Source of the DNA: Pycnopodia helianthoides
Taxonomy: Eukaryota > Echinodermata > Asteroidea > Forcipulatida > Asteriidae
Reading direction: 5' to 3'
DNA length: 64,000 bases
NCBI GenBank assembly: GCA_032158295.1
Contig: CM063260.1
Coordinates: 8,908,767 to 8,972,766, forward strand
This document shows, one piece after another, positions 10,408-21,326 of the stretch. A program made the position numbers and the translations under genes. The notes beneath the pieces were generated by a model. The model worked only from the letters and a program-made list of their open reading frames with translations, had not been told where the DNA came from and ran no database searches. The first letter of the stretch is position 1; each line of letters starts with the position of its first letter.

Positions 10408-12102
10408 TCATGCAATGAAGTGATGATGATACTACTGATAACGATGATGAATGCAGTTACTGATTCAATGTTTTTTGGTCCATTGTCACTTCTGTTTAAT
10501 AATAGACGACCAATTCCTCAGCTGAGTTTATACGTCATGTCTCCATCGAAAATACTGATTAACTGGCTTTTATTTATGTCTAGGTGATCTGACATATATT
10601 TTTTCTTTACCTTTCCACGTAATTTTTCACTTTTATTTTGCGTTAGGACTGTTTTTTAATAACTGTTTGTTTGTTCGTTGCTTCCATTCGTAGTGTTGTT
10701 TAAGTTGGTTTGGTATTAATTTGTCATTAACGTTTGAATTTATATAAAAAATTAGTTTACTACTCGAAGAACTGTACAGAAAATGTGTTTGCTTCTCTCC
10801 AAACGTCATAATTAGTAACAAAAGAGTCTAGTTTAGCCGTGAACCCTGTGTTTTCTTTTAGTTCATGAGAATTTAAACTAGAATTTTACCTGACACGTCT
10901 ACAATTACAATCAATCTAGTAAATTGTGTACGATGTGTTTGTGCTTCCTTGTAAATAGGACATCTTGTTGTAAACGATCAGTCGTAAAATACTTTTACAT
11001 TCTCCTCTGTCGAAGAGTCCTTTTCAACAAGCCTGATTTCTGCTTTAAATGTTTAGATTTTTGAATGAATCCCGTATTTTTAACCTACTTTGAAAAGGAA
11101 AAACACTTCCAGAACGATTTCCAACGTGTCTCTTTACGTTATGTTGTCCCAACGGTTAACAACATGGTCAGAGAACACGATCGGACATGTTTTGGTTGAA
11201 GACTAATCGGCTATGACGTCAACTATTGACTACCACCATGAATGGACCAGGGTCCTTGCGTGTTTACTTTGTTTGGTGAATGGTCCATGCACTGTCCTCA
11301 CTATGTTTACGTAATAACTTGGTAATGGCTGCAGATTTATTTTACATGTGCCCTATGCTGAACACTTCACAGCACACCCGGATACTTTGACATTAAATAT
11401 TCGTTCTATGAGACTCCATAAAGGACCCGTGGAAAGCAAGTTATTTATCGTTGCGGCGTCATTTTTAATTACTTCTAACTGAACACTCATTTGAGGCCTT
11501 CTGACGGCCTTCTGTTTCTATTGATAAAATAAAATACTAACCAGATCAACACAAATAAACAACAAAACTTGAAACATAACAGACGACAACAAAATCAAAA
11601 TAATTTATATATTTTGTGTTCCCCTAAAAATAAAAAAATAACTTAACATAGTACGCATGACCGTAGTACGCTTGATTTACTAATACAACGTAAAAAACAA
11701 AACAAAAATAAAATGCTAAAAGTACACTGGAGTACACTGAAGAATGCGTTAATTCTAAATTAAGTAATGATTTTATCTTTCATCATCATGTGTAAAACTC
11801 AGGTGATTATTATCTGGTCTTCGCGTTAAAACAACATCAACTCGGCCATACGATCTCGTGTTTCACATACATAAACACATAAAAGCGCCTATTCACAGAT
11901 CTAAACGCTTTACTATTACATAAAGGGCATGAAATGAACAAACACACGCCTCAACAATCTAGACGAAAATCTTTTTAACAAAGACAACTCGTGAAAGAAA
12001 AAAAAAGTTTGTTATTAAATTGAAACACTCAAACTAACGTCATACCTTTAATTCAGTGTTGCAAACACATGCTGTGTAAAACAAAATGAGTATACCCTTA
12101 GC
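10408..12102 (-). repeat. Right terminal inverted repeat, with an internal extra block
   Basis: 10408-10640 and 11916-12102 match the left TIR in reverse complement (420 bp in total). Between them lie 1275 bp with no counterpart in the left arm. Confidence 0.8.
10641..11915. other. 1275-bp block present only in the right TIR
   Basis: The left TIR passes from ...ttatgtaa directly to acacaaaataaaag, while the right arm has this block at the same junction. No gene or obvious terminal repeat is seen in it. It is either an insertion in the right arm or a segment deleted from the left arm; I found no clean target duplication. Confidence 0.6.
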
Positions 12103-12106
12103 TTAA

Positions 12107-15100
12107 CAAAAGAGTCCATTTGGATGGACAGTTAATCCTTTTTAACCAAAGATTGGTGAATACCGTTATGGACTCGTCAACAAAGGGGTCCACGACGAAA
12201 TGACTACTCTTTGTATAAAGATAACCAATGATGATTAAGCCTGTAAACAACTCAATCGTTTGTGTATAAACTATGCGTCCGAATGAAGTCATTCGAAAGG
12301 GGAGCGCAGTGTATTGCTCTTGCAATTTTGAGTGTGAAGTATTGAGGGGATGTATACCTTAGAGATTTAGGAACCTACTATGCGATGTCGTCAAGATTAT
12401 GAGGTACGGAACCATTGGATGTTAGTGAGTTTATTTCCGTGTGGTATCCGCAATATGGTCTTAAGATAGACTCGTCCCACAAAGACAGGTTTCGATACCA
12501 TCGGACCTTGTTGGTCTGGTCATGGTCTGGTAGACTCGATGTTTTCTTAAACTTGTCTCAACACGAACATGTTTGTTATTGCCGCTTTAGTCTGTCACCC
12601 TGAATGGGATGCGGTAACTGCACTTTTAGTTTTGGGAACTATACCCTCTCGTCGATACGTTACAACATGGGAAAAACCCGCACGATTGTCCGCATGGTTG
12701 GCCTACTCCATTCTCGTAGGTGAAACCATGGATGGTGAAATGCTCACAATACAATACAATAACTCATCAAAGATGGTTGCACAGCGCAGTTTAATATAAT
12801 ACCTTAATACGCCATATTGTTTTTATTTTTTTAGGAATATTGTATATGGAATGCAATTATACTGAACTATATTCTACTGATTGAATTCTAGGATTTAATT
12901 TTAACGTTACTATAATTAATATTCTGCCCCTCCAACATACCAATACCCCCTATTATAAATGGTGCAGGCCACTTGATCCCCGTATCCTTGATGTTAGATC
13001 GGGCCAGACTATGGATGGTATAGTATGGTTCACCGAGGTGGGCGTACGGGTTTAACTATATAGACGGGTCGCACTAAATCCGATAACTGAAGACGCCTGA
13101 GGAGAACAGCCGACAACAATTTCTAAAGGCCATTTAAAACAACGTTTGAGCATAAATAAACCATTATATATACGTAGGAGACTCCTATGTATCTGTATAA
13201 CCTTCATTCTGTTGAAAAGATTGTATTTTTAACTGTAATTTTATTTTTAATTTTTATATATACCCCGAAGTAGTAACAACCAGTAGTGTCCGCCTTGTTG
13301 ACTTTGGAACATACCTGGACGATACCATTGTACTGCACATATATATGTATTGCAAATTATCGCACATAATTATTACAAATTATTGCATACATAAAACGAA
13401 TATCGCACATGTGTGACAATCCTTCGCATGTATAATGAAAAACATCGCACATACATTGTACATTATCGAATATTGCAACGTTTGACACGGCATAGCTCTC
13501 GTGTTGAGGTAAAAACTACTTTTAATCTCCTTTTTGATCCTTCATTTGTATACGTTTAGCATGACCGAATGTCAAAATACAATGTACCAATCAAAATCCG
13601 CAAAGTAAAGAACGTGTAGTCCAGATTGTTATGTGGCGGCCGCCGGATAATAAGTGGCGGCCACCAGATAATTAAGTGGCGGCCGCCAGATAAATGGTAC
13701 AAAAAATATTCTCGCGCTCATGAAAAAATATTTCACTTCTTATTTCCTGGCACTATCCGGCTTCCGTATAAAATTACACTTTGGACGGCATAGTTTGTTA
13801 ATGGCCGGCATCCATGCTAGATCTATTGTTAATAGCAAGGGGGAGACGATTAGCGAGGATGCCACCCTCAATTTTGAATTTTAAGGTCATTTTGACTGAC
13901 GTGTGTGTAAGTTTTTTATTTACACCGTATACACGTTTTGATGGATATGAAGACTGTATCTTCATGCCTCGCCATTGTTATAATTAATACATAAACAGAG
14001 CACCAGTATATACGCTGAACTTTGACCGCGTTTTGTTTTTTTTCACATTTGTTAACATCATCCCAGACAATGAAACATTTTTGTTTCGTAAAACCGGTTT
14101 CAAGTGTAAAGCAATTAAAATTATTCTATTAATTTACCGTTTTCATATTTATATAAGGAAAGTGACTAAGAATACACAATCCTTATTAATTCTCTAAAAG
14201 AACTTAAGAATTACTACTCCATGGAAAAATTCATTTATACTTGTAACGATAATTTGGCTAATTTTTATCATAAATGGGATTTTTTTCTCCGCACTTTGTC
14301 AAGACCAATGCTAGAAGTATTAATTCCCTGTAACGGTAGTGATTTGTTTTCACCTTTCACAGGTATTAGAATGTTTTAATGTATTTTGAAAGGATGACAA
14401 TAAACTGTCATCCCCGGGATTAAAAAAAAAATAATAAAAATGTACACTGTACTGCGAAAAAAATTCGCGTCCCGCATGCAATTTGTTTTTGTACCACATG
14501 CTAGCTACAGTGCCACAACGATTGGTCCGTTTTTGCATAGTTCGTGCAATGTTAAATTAGGTCAACTAAGGAAAGCTTACTATACATGTACACGTACTGG
14601 TGGTACATGGCGCTAGCCTTGTAGCACAGCTTGGTTTATCGCATGCGGTGCGCGAGGTGTTTAATAGAGGCATTTGGTACACTGTGCGCTATCGGTGTCG
14701 CTAATGTTAATCGGTAGTAATAGATAGCCCCACTGATCTATTTTCATTTAATGTATCTTTTTTTCGTGTATCATAAAATAACTGTCACTACATCACGGAG
14801 GTAACATTGTCCACTTCCAAAGTGGATGTCAAAGTTGTATTTGAGTCGTGTACCGGTAAACGAACAAAATTTAATGCAAACCACTGTCGAAAGGACAATT
14901 TTACGAATCACAAGTCATATGTCTTCCCCAATAATAATATATGCATATGTGTCAAGGTATTGCCCCATACTCTGTCATTAGAAGGTTACTATAAACAAAC
15001 ACACCAAAAATTCTTCAAATCCCCCAGTGACCAGCCCTGGAGTGTTGACCAACCTTGCTCCAAGAAATTGTGTCATCTTTCAGTCTGATTATCTCACACG

Positions 15101-15480
15101 CTCGTAGTCGTACCCATTGCCAACCATGAGCCCGAGTGAGTTGTACACGTCATTATACACTGCCATCGATCCACACACATGTACATTACTATCGATCGTG
15201 ACCTATATACAGTGACCTACATGCATGCATTATAACTTTTTACTGTGGCCCCTTAGGAATGTTCATTTACCAAAGCAGCATTAATAATAAACAACGGAAG
15301 GACGAATGACAGGGCATATGATAATTGTTTTATAACTAATGCTCGTTGTATTAACGAGCCTTTACCATTAGTTAACTTTTCAGCAATTTCTGTTTTTCTT
15401 CATGAGCTTCATTTCAAATTGGAAAAAAAATACGGAGGGATATAATGTCACGCCCATGGTAGGTTTTGTGCAAACTTGTG
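12107..15480. other. Intergenic DNA, no gene recognised
   Basis: Only short frames without recognisable motifs. It contains a GGCGGCC micro-repeat (13631-13695) and a loosely repetitive 'tatcgcaca' stretch at about 13340-13490. Nothing else is supported. Confidence 0.5.
13631..13695 (+). repeat. Three 21-22-bp GC-rich tandem units
   Basis: The unit 'aagtggcggccgccagataat' starts at about 13631, 13652 and 13674. Each contains a GGCGGCCGCC palindromic core (GGCGGCCACC in the middle unit), in otherwise AT-rich DNA. Confidence 0.8.
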
Positions 15481-15485
15481 TTAAC

Positions 15486-15601
15486 TGTTGGCATGTGGCC
15501 TAAATAAGGATTGAGGAACGAGGAGACTTCTGAGCTGTTACAACTGTTTAATCAGCCATGTTGAATAACACCGCCCTCTGTTGGCGGGTGGATATGTGAC
15601 A
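15486..15601 (-). repeat. 3' LTR (element on minus strand)
   Basis: 116 bp, identical base for base to 21327-21442. On the element strand it begins TGTCACATATCC and contains a GATTAAAC poly(A)-signal variant. Confidence 0.92.
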
Positions 15602-15611
15602 TCCCCCTTTT
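15602..15611 (-). other. Polypurine tract
   Basis: On the element strand AAAAGGGGGA lies directly before the 3' LTR, the usual place for plus-strand priming. Confidence 0.75.
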
Positions 15612-15893
15612 AAAAAAAAGCTTTGAATCAAAAAACAGTGTAAAATCACAGATATTAATACAACAAAATTATAATGTGGAACACAGGTTTTTGTGCTCTT
15701 TGATCATTAATGATGAATCAACTGCATTCATCTGTACAAAAATGATTGGGTAATGATCCTTTATTTTAGGATTACACTGGAGGTTTTTTCCAGTCTGTCA
15801 TGTAAAGTTTAGAAATAAAATAAGCAATTTTCAGTAAAAGTTCGAGTAAATCATGGTTGGCATCATCAAGATGGAATGTTCAATGTTCAATGT

Positions 15894-18800
15894 TCACAAT
15901 GAAAGTTTCTCAGGTTTCCGCACAAGTCGTCCAGAGCGAGTTTTGTACACCGGTTGTTGAACCATTGGTTGAGGGAGAGGTGGTGGGGTTGGTGTGTTGA
16001 CTCGTGGGGGAGTGGTGACTGGAGGTCGGAGCTGTGACTGCGAGGGTGTCTGAGGGTCAATGTCAAAGGTCACTCGCTTCTTGACTGGTTCCAAGTCACG
16101 AATGTGTCTGCGGTTGCGACGGAGAATACTTCCATTGGGGGTGCGGACTATGTATGACCTCGGTTCATGACATTTCTCTGCTACAGTGGCTGGTGTCCAA
16201 CGGCCACTGTTGGGGTCACGAATGGAGATGGTTTGACCGGATCGTAGGGGAGGGAGATCTCTGGCTTGTCTGTCATGGTATTGTTTCTGGGCACTCTGAC
16301 GCTCATACAAACGCTCTTGGATCTTGTCACGAGCTGCGAGGGAGTTACGGATTTTCGCAGGTAAATTGCCTTTGATTTTCCTGTTGTAGAGGAGTTGAGC
16401 AGGGCTGGGAATAGTATGGTCAACAGGGGTCGTTCGAAGACAGAGGAGTGCCATATTTACATCACTGTCACTGGATCGAGCCTTTCGTATGGTTTTCTTG
16501 ACTGTTTGAATTGTGCGCTCGATGAATCCATTGGATCTGGGGTAGTGAGGTGAAGAAGTGATATGGTCAAAACACCATGAGACGGAGAAATCTTTGTATT
16601 GGTTCGAGTCGTAGTGTCTGGCATTGTCACTGACAACTCTCTCAGGGATACCTTGTTCGGCGAAGATTTGTTTGGTGGCGTTTACAACTGCTAGGCTTGT
16701 GCATGGCACTGGTAGCTTCCGGATGAATGGAAATTTCGAGTAGTAGTCAGCCACAATGAGGAAGTTATCACCTTCGAAGAAGAACAGGTCAGTACCGACA
16801 ACTTGCCATGGGCGAGTAGGGACAGTGTGTTGAAGAAGAGTTTCTCGTGGTTGTGCTGTCTGGAACCGCTGACAAGTTGGGCAATTTTTCACAAGTGTGT
16901 CGATGTTTTTGGTTATGCCTACCCAAAAAACACACTCTTTGGCTCTCAGCTTGGTTTTTTCGCTACCCTGGTGGCCTTCATGGAGCTGGAGGAGAACATG
17001 TTGTTGCTGTGAAGCGGGGATGATAATGCACTCACCCTTGACAATAAGTCCGTCTTCGACTGCAAGCTCGTCACGAAATGGCCAGTACTGATGGAGAGCT
17101 TTGGGGACATCATGACGTCGCTCTGGCCATCCTTTGATGATTATATCTTTGAGTGTCATGAGGGTTGTATCCAAGGCTGTTTCATGTTGGAGAGAGCGGA
17201 TGCGTGGTTGTGTGAACTGGACAAAGGTCACATGCAGGTCAAGGTCTATGTGATTGGCATTTGGTACAGGGAGACGAGATAAGCCATCAGGCAGGAGCAT
17301 TTCTTTCCCTGGTCTGTAGGTTACTGTGACATCGTAGGGTTGGAGACGGAGAAGCATTCGCTGCAGTCTCGGAGGAGCGGCTTTTAGAGATTTGCGCTGA
17401 ATCATCTCCAGGGGCTTGTGGTCACTTTCTACAGTGAAATGATCACCATATATGTATGTGTGAAAACGTTCACATCCAAAGACAACTGCAAGGAGTTCAC
17501 GTTCTATGTTGGCATATCGTTGTTCTGCTGGACTGAGGGATTTTGACGCAAAGGCGACCGGTTTGCCGTCTTGGGTTAGAGCTGCACCCAGGCCTTTCAT
17601 GGATGCATCTACTTGGATGGTCGTCTTTTTGGAGGGGTCAAAGTAAGTGAGGATCGTCTCGGCACAGATGAGGTCTTTGACTTTTTCGAAAGCCCTCTGA
17701 TGTGAAGGAGACCAGATGAAGTCAATGTCTTTCTTTAGTAGGGCCCTCAGGTCGGATGTATGGTCTGACAGGTTCGGGATGAAGGGACTGAGATAGGTCA
17801 CCATGCCAAGAAATTCTTGGATTCCTGTCTTATCCTGGGGTGGATTGATCTGTTTGATGGCTGTAACCTTCGCTGGGTCGGGGTGTACACCATGCTTATC
17901 GTAGATCATACCAAAGAACTTTATCTGTGGGGTTTTGATCGCACACTTTGAGCTATTGAACATCAGTCCGTACTGGTTGGCGGCTTTCATCAGATGATGA
18001 AGATTTTTGTCATGTTCTGCCTCAGTCGCGCCGAAAACTACAATGTCGTCTGCAATGCCAATTGCACCAGGACAGCTCTCGAGAAATTGGTCCATGCGTA
18101 ACTGGAACACGTCTTGGCTCATCACTAGGCCAAAGGGTAGTCTCAAGTAGCAATAGCGACCAAAAGGGCTGTTGAATGTTGTGAGCAGGGCGCTTTCGTC
18201 ATCCAGTTTCACCGACCAGTAGCCATTCTTGGCATCTAGCTTGCTGAAGAATTTGGCACCTGAGAACTTATGGGTGATTTCTTCTATGGTCGGAGTTTTG
18301 TGGTGACATCTTTTTATTGCATTGTTCAGATCTTTTGGATCGAGGCAGACACGCAGTTTCCCATTCACTCGTCTGGAGACCGTCAAACTGCTTACCCAAT
18401 CAGTCGGCTCAGTGACGCGTCTGATCACTCCTTGTTGCTCCATGTCCTCTAGTTCGGACTTCAATTCATCTTTGAGCTTTATGGGGCATTTGCGGGGGGC
18501 ACTGATTGTTGGGTGGGCGTTTTCATCCAGGACGATGTGGTATTTGCCAGGGAAGTTACCAATCCTGTCAAACTGGTCAGGGTATTGGCGCTGTAGATCC
18601 TGAGTGCAACTGATAGAGGGGCACTGTGGTGTTGTTATTGCACAGTGCAGAGTCACAAGCTGCAGTTTGCGAGAAGTGGGCAAACCGAGGATTGCTGGGC
18701 CGTCAGAGTCCACGACGAAGAAATCTGCTGTCACCCAGGCACTTCCATCATACCGGCAGGGAAGGGAAGTAGAACCATACTGCTTTATTTTTGTGTTGTT

Positions 18801-19949
18801 GTAAGCAGTCAGTATGGCTTTATGGTTGGATGTTGTGTCAGGACTTGGAAATCCACCGGAGTCAAGTCTGTCTGGGAACATGCGGCGGTACATTCTCAGG
18901 GGTATTGTGTTGCCCTGGGCTCCTGTATCCACTTTGACGCGGAGCTTCACCAGCATTTTCCGATCACGTTTCACCTCGATGAAAGTGAACACCTCATCTC
19001 GTGTGTCAGGGCTGTCGTGCTGCTCAGCATTGTGTATGGCACTGATGTTGGAGACAAGGATTGGGCTTATGACCATCTCGTTAAAGTCGTCTTCAAACTC
19101 ACTCTCGTAATCTTGCTCAGAGATGTAGTGTACTTTTGGGTTAGGCTTCTTGCGCCCTCTGGAGGGAGTACGGGACTTACGACGAGAGGGTGATCTATCA
19201 CGTGTTCTGGGCTGCCTATCATTTGAGCCAGTGGAGCGGCATACGTTTTGCCAGTGGTTCTTCTTGCCACACTTACGGCAAGTTGAGTTGTATGCTGGGC
19301 AACGGTCTCTCGGGCGGAAGGGGTGTGTGCCTCCACAGTTACTGCATTTTCGTTTGGAGCGTATGGCATCAACTGTTGCAGCATCAGGTGGTGCTGTCGG
19401 TTGAACTTGGGCAAGCTGACGCATGTGGTTGATCGAAGCTTCATGTGTTCGTCCCAGGTCAAGGGTTTGCTGTATTGTAAGCGTTTTGTCCTTGCCGAGC
19501 AGATCTTTCTGGACTTCAGTGTACTTCACACCCGCTATGAACTGTTCAATGACCCGGTCCTGGAACTCAGCATCATCCTTGCATTCACACTTTTGGGCAT
19601 GAAGTTTGAGTCGAGAGAGAAAATCATCTATTGTTTCACTTTCACGTTGAGCAAACTTCTGTAGGTACAGCCTAGCCACACGAAAATTCTCTTTGGGCTG
19701 TATTTGTGCCATGAATTTGGACCACACAACTTCAGGGTCTTTTGTCTCGGGCTCTGTGAGGCTCCATGAGTTGTAGATCTTTATGCCTGTGGCTCCCATG
19801 AACAATAGAATGTGATCAACTTGCTTGTCAACAGGTATATCTTTGACAGAAAAATATAAGGCACACTGCTGCTGAAATAGCTGTATTGAGTTGGCTTGGT
19901 CAGCATCTTCCCAGTTCATTCTGGGGCTTAATCCTACGTTCTCGGGCAT
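15894..19949 (-). CDS. Gag-Pol polyprotein of the Ty3/Gypsy element
   Basis: 1351 codons with no stop or frameshift. Gag spans about 1-240 and ends in two Cys-rich zinc knuckles (about 202-237, CSNCGG...C and CRKCGKKNHWQNVC). The protease has DTGA at 341-344. RT has LDAKNGYW near 571 and a variant active-site box, IADD at 632-635, in place of the usual Y-x-DD. RNase H acidic residues lie in IQVDAS (about 791), NIERELLA (about 817), ESDHKP (about 843) and LPDGLSR (about 888). Integrase has an HHCC finger (HEGH at 990-993, CPTC at 1023-1026) and a DD35E core at D1054, D1108 and E1144. No chromodomain or env is seen. It probably remains competent for retrotransposition (inference). The start at 19949 is the first ATG after the leader. 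Confidence 0.93.
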   Translation of the reverse strand: MPENVGLSPRMNWEDADQANSIQLFQQQCALYFSVKDIPVDKQVDHILLFMGATGIKIYNSWSLTEPETKDPEVVWSKFMAQIQPKENFRVARLYLQKFAQRESETIDDFLSRLKLHAQKCECKDDAEFQDRVIEQFIAGVKYTEVQKDLLGKDKTLTIQQTLDLGRTHEASINHMRQLAQVQPTAPPDAATVDAIRSKRKCSNCGGTHPFRPRDRCPAYNSTCRKCGKKNHWQNVCRSTGSNDRQPRTRDRSPSRRKSRTPSRGRKKPNPKVHYISEQDYESEFEDDFNEMVISPILVSNISAIHNAEQHDSPDTRDEVFTFIEVKRDRKMLVKLRVKVDTGAQGNTIPLRMYRRMFPDRLDSGGFPSPDTTSNHKAILTAYNNTKIKQYGSTSLPCRYDGSAWVTADFFVVDSDGPAILGLPTSRKLQLVTLHCAITTPQCPSISCTQDLQRQYPDQFDRIGNFPGKYHIVLDENAHPTISAPRKCPIKLKDELKSELEDMEQQGVIRRVTEPTDWVSSLTVSRRVNGKLRVCLDPKDLNNAIKRCHHKTPTIEEITHKFSGAKFFSKLDAKNGYWSVKLDDESALLTTFNSPFGRYCYLRLPFGLVMSQDVFQLRMDQFLESCPGAIGIADDIVVFGATEAEHDKNLHHLMKAANQYGLMFNSSKCAIKTPQIKFFGMIYDKHGVHPDPAKVTAIKQINPPQDKTGIQEFLGMVTYLSPFIPNLSDHTSDLRALLKKDIDFIWSPSHQRAFEKVKDLICAETILTYFDPSKKTTIQVDASMKGLGAALTQDGKPVAFASKSLSPAEQRYANIERELLAVVFGCERFHTYIYGDHFTVESDHKPLEMIQRKSLKAAPPRLQRMLLRLQPYDVTVTYRPGKEMLLPDGLSRLPVPNANHIDLDLHVTFVQFTQPRIRSLQHETALDTTLMTLKDIIIKGWPERRHDVPKALHQYWPFRDELAVEDGLIVKGECIIIPASQQQHVLLQLHEGHQGSEKTKLRAKECVFWVGITKNIDTLVKNCPTCQRFQTAQPRETLLQHTVPTRPWQVVGTDLFFFEGDNFLIVADYYSKFPFIRKLPVPCTSLAVVNATKQIFAEQGIPERVVSDNARHYDSNQYKDFSVSWCFDHITSSPHYPRSNGFIERTIQTVKKTIRKARSSDSDVNMALLCLRTTPVDHTIPSPAQLLYNRKIKGNLPAKIRNSLAARDKIQERLYERQSAQKQYHDRQARDLPPLRSGQTISIRDPNSGRWTPATVAEKCHEPRSYIVRTPNGSILRRNRRHIRDLEPVKKRVTFDIDPQTPSQSQLRPPVTTPPRVNTPTPPPLPQPMVQQPVYKTRSGRLVRKPEKLSL

Positions 19950-20103
19950 GGCGGTACTTTAGTTGAGACACTGTGGTTAAAATATGAAGGAGATTGCACG
20001 GCTTACCAAGTTGGCAGGAGCTCGGGATCGAGGTTGAGGTCGCCACTGAACGAGTGATGCACGTTGTTTGTGACTAAGCTATTTTTGCACTCCCAGGGCA
20101 AAG

Positions 20104-20993
20104 AAGGGGGGGGGGTGCACATTGTGCCCCCCTGTCCAAATTCTTTAATATTATTGGTCTGATTGCTATAATTTTAGGCACACATAATAGAGCAACTCAA
20201 TATCTACAAGATGCAAACATTCCAATTTCTCAGGGTCACCATATCATGGGGGCGATATTTACCATTATACAATGAAATATAGACATTTATAGTGTTTTTA
20301 GGTCATAAAAAGATAATTTTATGTATGTAAATGGATAAATTTCTTACCATGAAGCAATTATATCCTTTAAGGTTCCAAATGATCTGAAAGTATTTTAACA
20401 TCTTTTGATGGTCCTAGGATGCCATTTTGTATTTAAATTCCCATTGAGTTGAAGATACATGTCATTTCATTGGCTTATCAATACATAATATAACTGATTG
20501 TATGATTTAATAGCTGTATAAATGGGTTTACTGATCTGATTTGAGTTAAAAATTAATTATAATGCACAAAATAAAATTCACATCAATTTAGAAACAAAAT
20601 TGGTCAAAAATGTCTTTTTAAAAATATGTTTAACTATTTTTTATTGTTTTTGGCGCCATTTTTCATGAAAACACAAAGAAAAAAGTAAGTTTTTTTTAAA
20701 GTGGTATTTTAAGAGTAAAAGATAATATTGTGATTGTGATTTCTGAAATTAAAACACTAAAAACTGCCTCAGTAATTACATTTTGACTTGTTCATATCAA
20801 GAAAATAAATTTAAAAAATATTGGTTGCCATGGCAACAAGAATTTGACGAATGTATTCAAATTTCATATCAAATTGTTTGGTATCATATTTTAGGAAAAC
20901 TCACAAAATTTTGTTTGAATCAAACATAAACTGTAGACGTGGCAAACAAAAATGTGGTGGGGGGGGGGAGGGGCCCAATGTGCCCCCCCCCCT
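20104..20993. repeat. AT-rich block bracketed by palindromic G/C runs
   Basis: The left edge reads as a G-run then tgcacattgtgcccccc, the right edge as a G-run then cccaatgtgcccccccc. The 0.85 kb between is strongly AT-rich and unlike the flanking leader. A nested non-autonomous insertion is possible; no target duplication was identified. Confidence 0.4.
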
Positions 20994-21310
20994 AAGGTTA
21001 AGGCGCCATTTTTTCGTAAGTGCTCCACTTGTGGAGGTGGGAACTATCAGGATTTCGATATGACACACAATACCCACATTTTAAGCCATATTTTAGGTAG
21101 TCACAAGGAGGAGACTACAAAAATCAGTTTAGGAAGCTATTTTGACCCCATGCCCTATAGTCTACGTGTAGTGATGTACACAAAACTCTGTGTTGGCTCC
21201 GTATGATTTGGTGCATAAAAACGATGTCAAAACTTCAATTTCCTGACGGAGAATTTCGCCAGAAAGTGTCTGAAAGTACTGTCTGTACTATATATTGTCA
21301 TGTATAGTAG

Positions 21311-21326
21311 TTTACCGCTGCCACCA
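21311..21326 (-). other. Primer-binding site
   Basis: On the element strand TGGTGGCAGCGG directly follows the 5' LTR. It starts with TGG, complementary to a tRNA CCA end. I cannot name the tRNA with confidence. Confidence 0.7.

Larger units (their letters stand above)
3437..12102. mobile_element. 8.7-kb TIR DNA transposon carrying a family-B DNA polymerase
   Basis: The two ends are reverse complements: GCTAAGGGTATACTCATTTT at 3437 and its complement ending at 12102. Both are directly flanked by TTAA (3433-3436; 12103-12106), the likely target duplication. Once a MITE is removed from the left arm and a 1275-bp extra block from the right arm, each TIR is about 420 bp (422 and 420). The 6.2-kb interior holds only the broken pol B gene at 5679-9606. 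I see no integrase, transposase, packaging ATPase or capsid gene. Protein-primed pol B genes are a hallmark of Polinton/Maverick-type elements, but those carry integrase and usually make 6-bp duplications, so this may be a reduced derivative or a different pol-B-bearing class mobilised in trans. Confidence 0.75.
19950..21326 (-). other. Long 5' leader of the LTR element
   Basis: 1.38 kb between the 5' LTR and the Gag start, with no coding potential. It includes an AT-rich block bracketed by G/C runs (20104-20993) that may be a nested insertion. Confidence 0.6.

Noticed and set aside
12415..12799. Two overlapping frames of 62 and 76 codons
   Set aside because: No domain, no conserved pattern, and adjacent to a transposon edge; treated as chance.
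14807..15088. 93-codon plus-strand frame in the gap before the LTR element
   Set aside because: No ATG at its start, no recognisable motif and no splice context.
18645..19193. 182-codon plus-strand frame opposite Gag
   Set aside because: Antisense shadow of the intact Gag-Pol frame.
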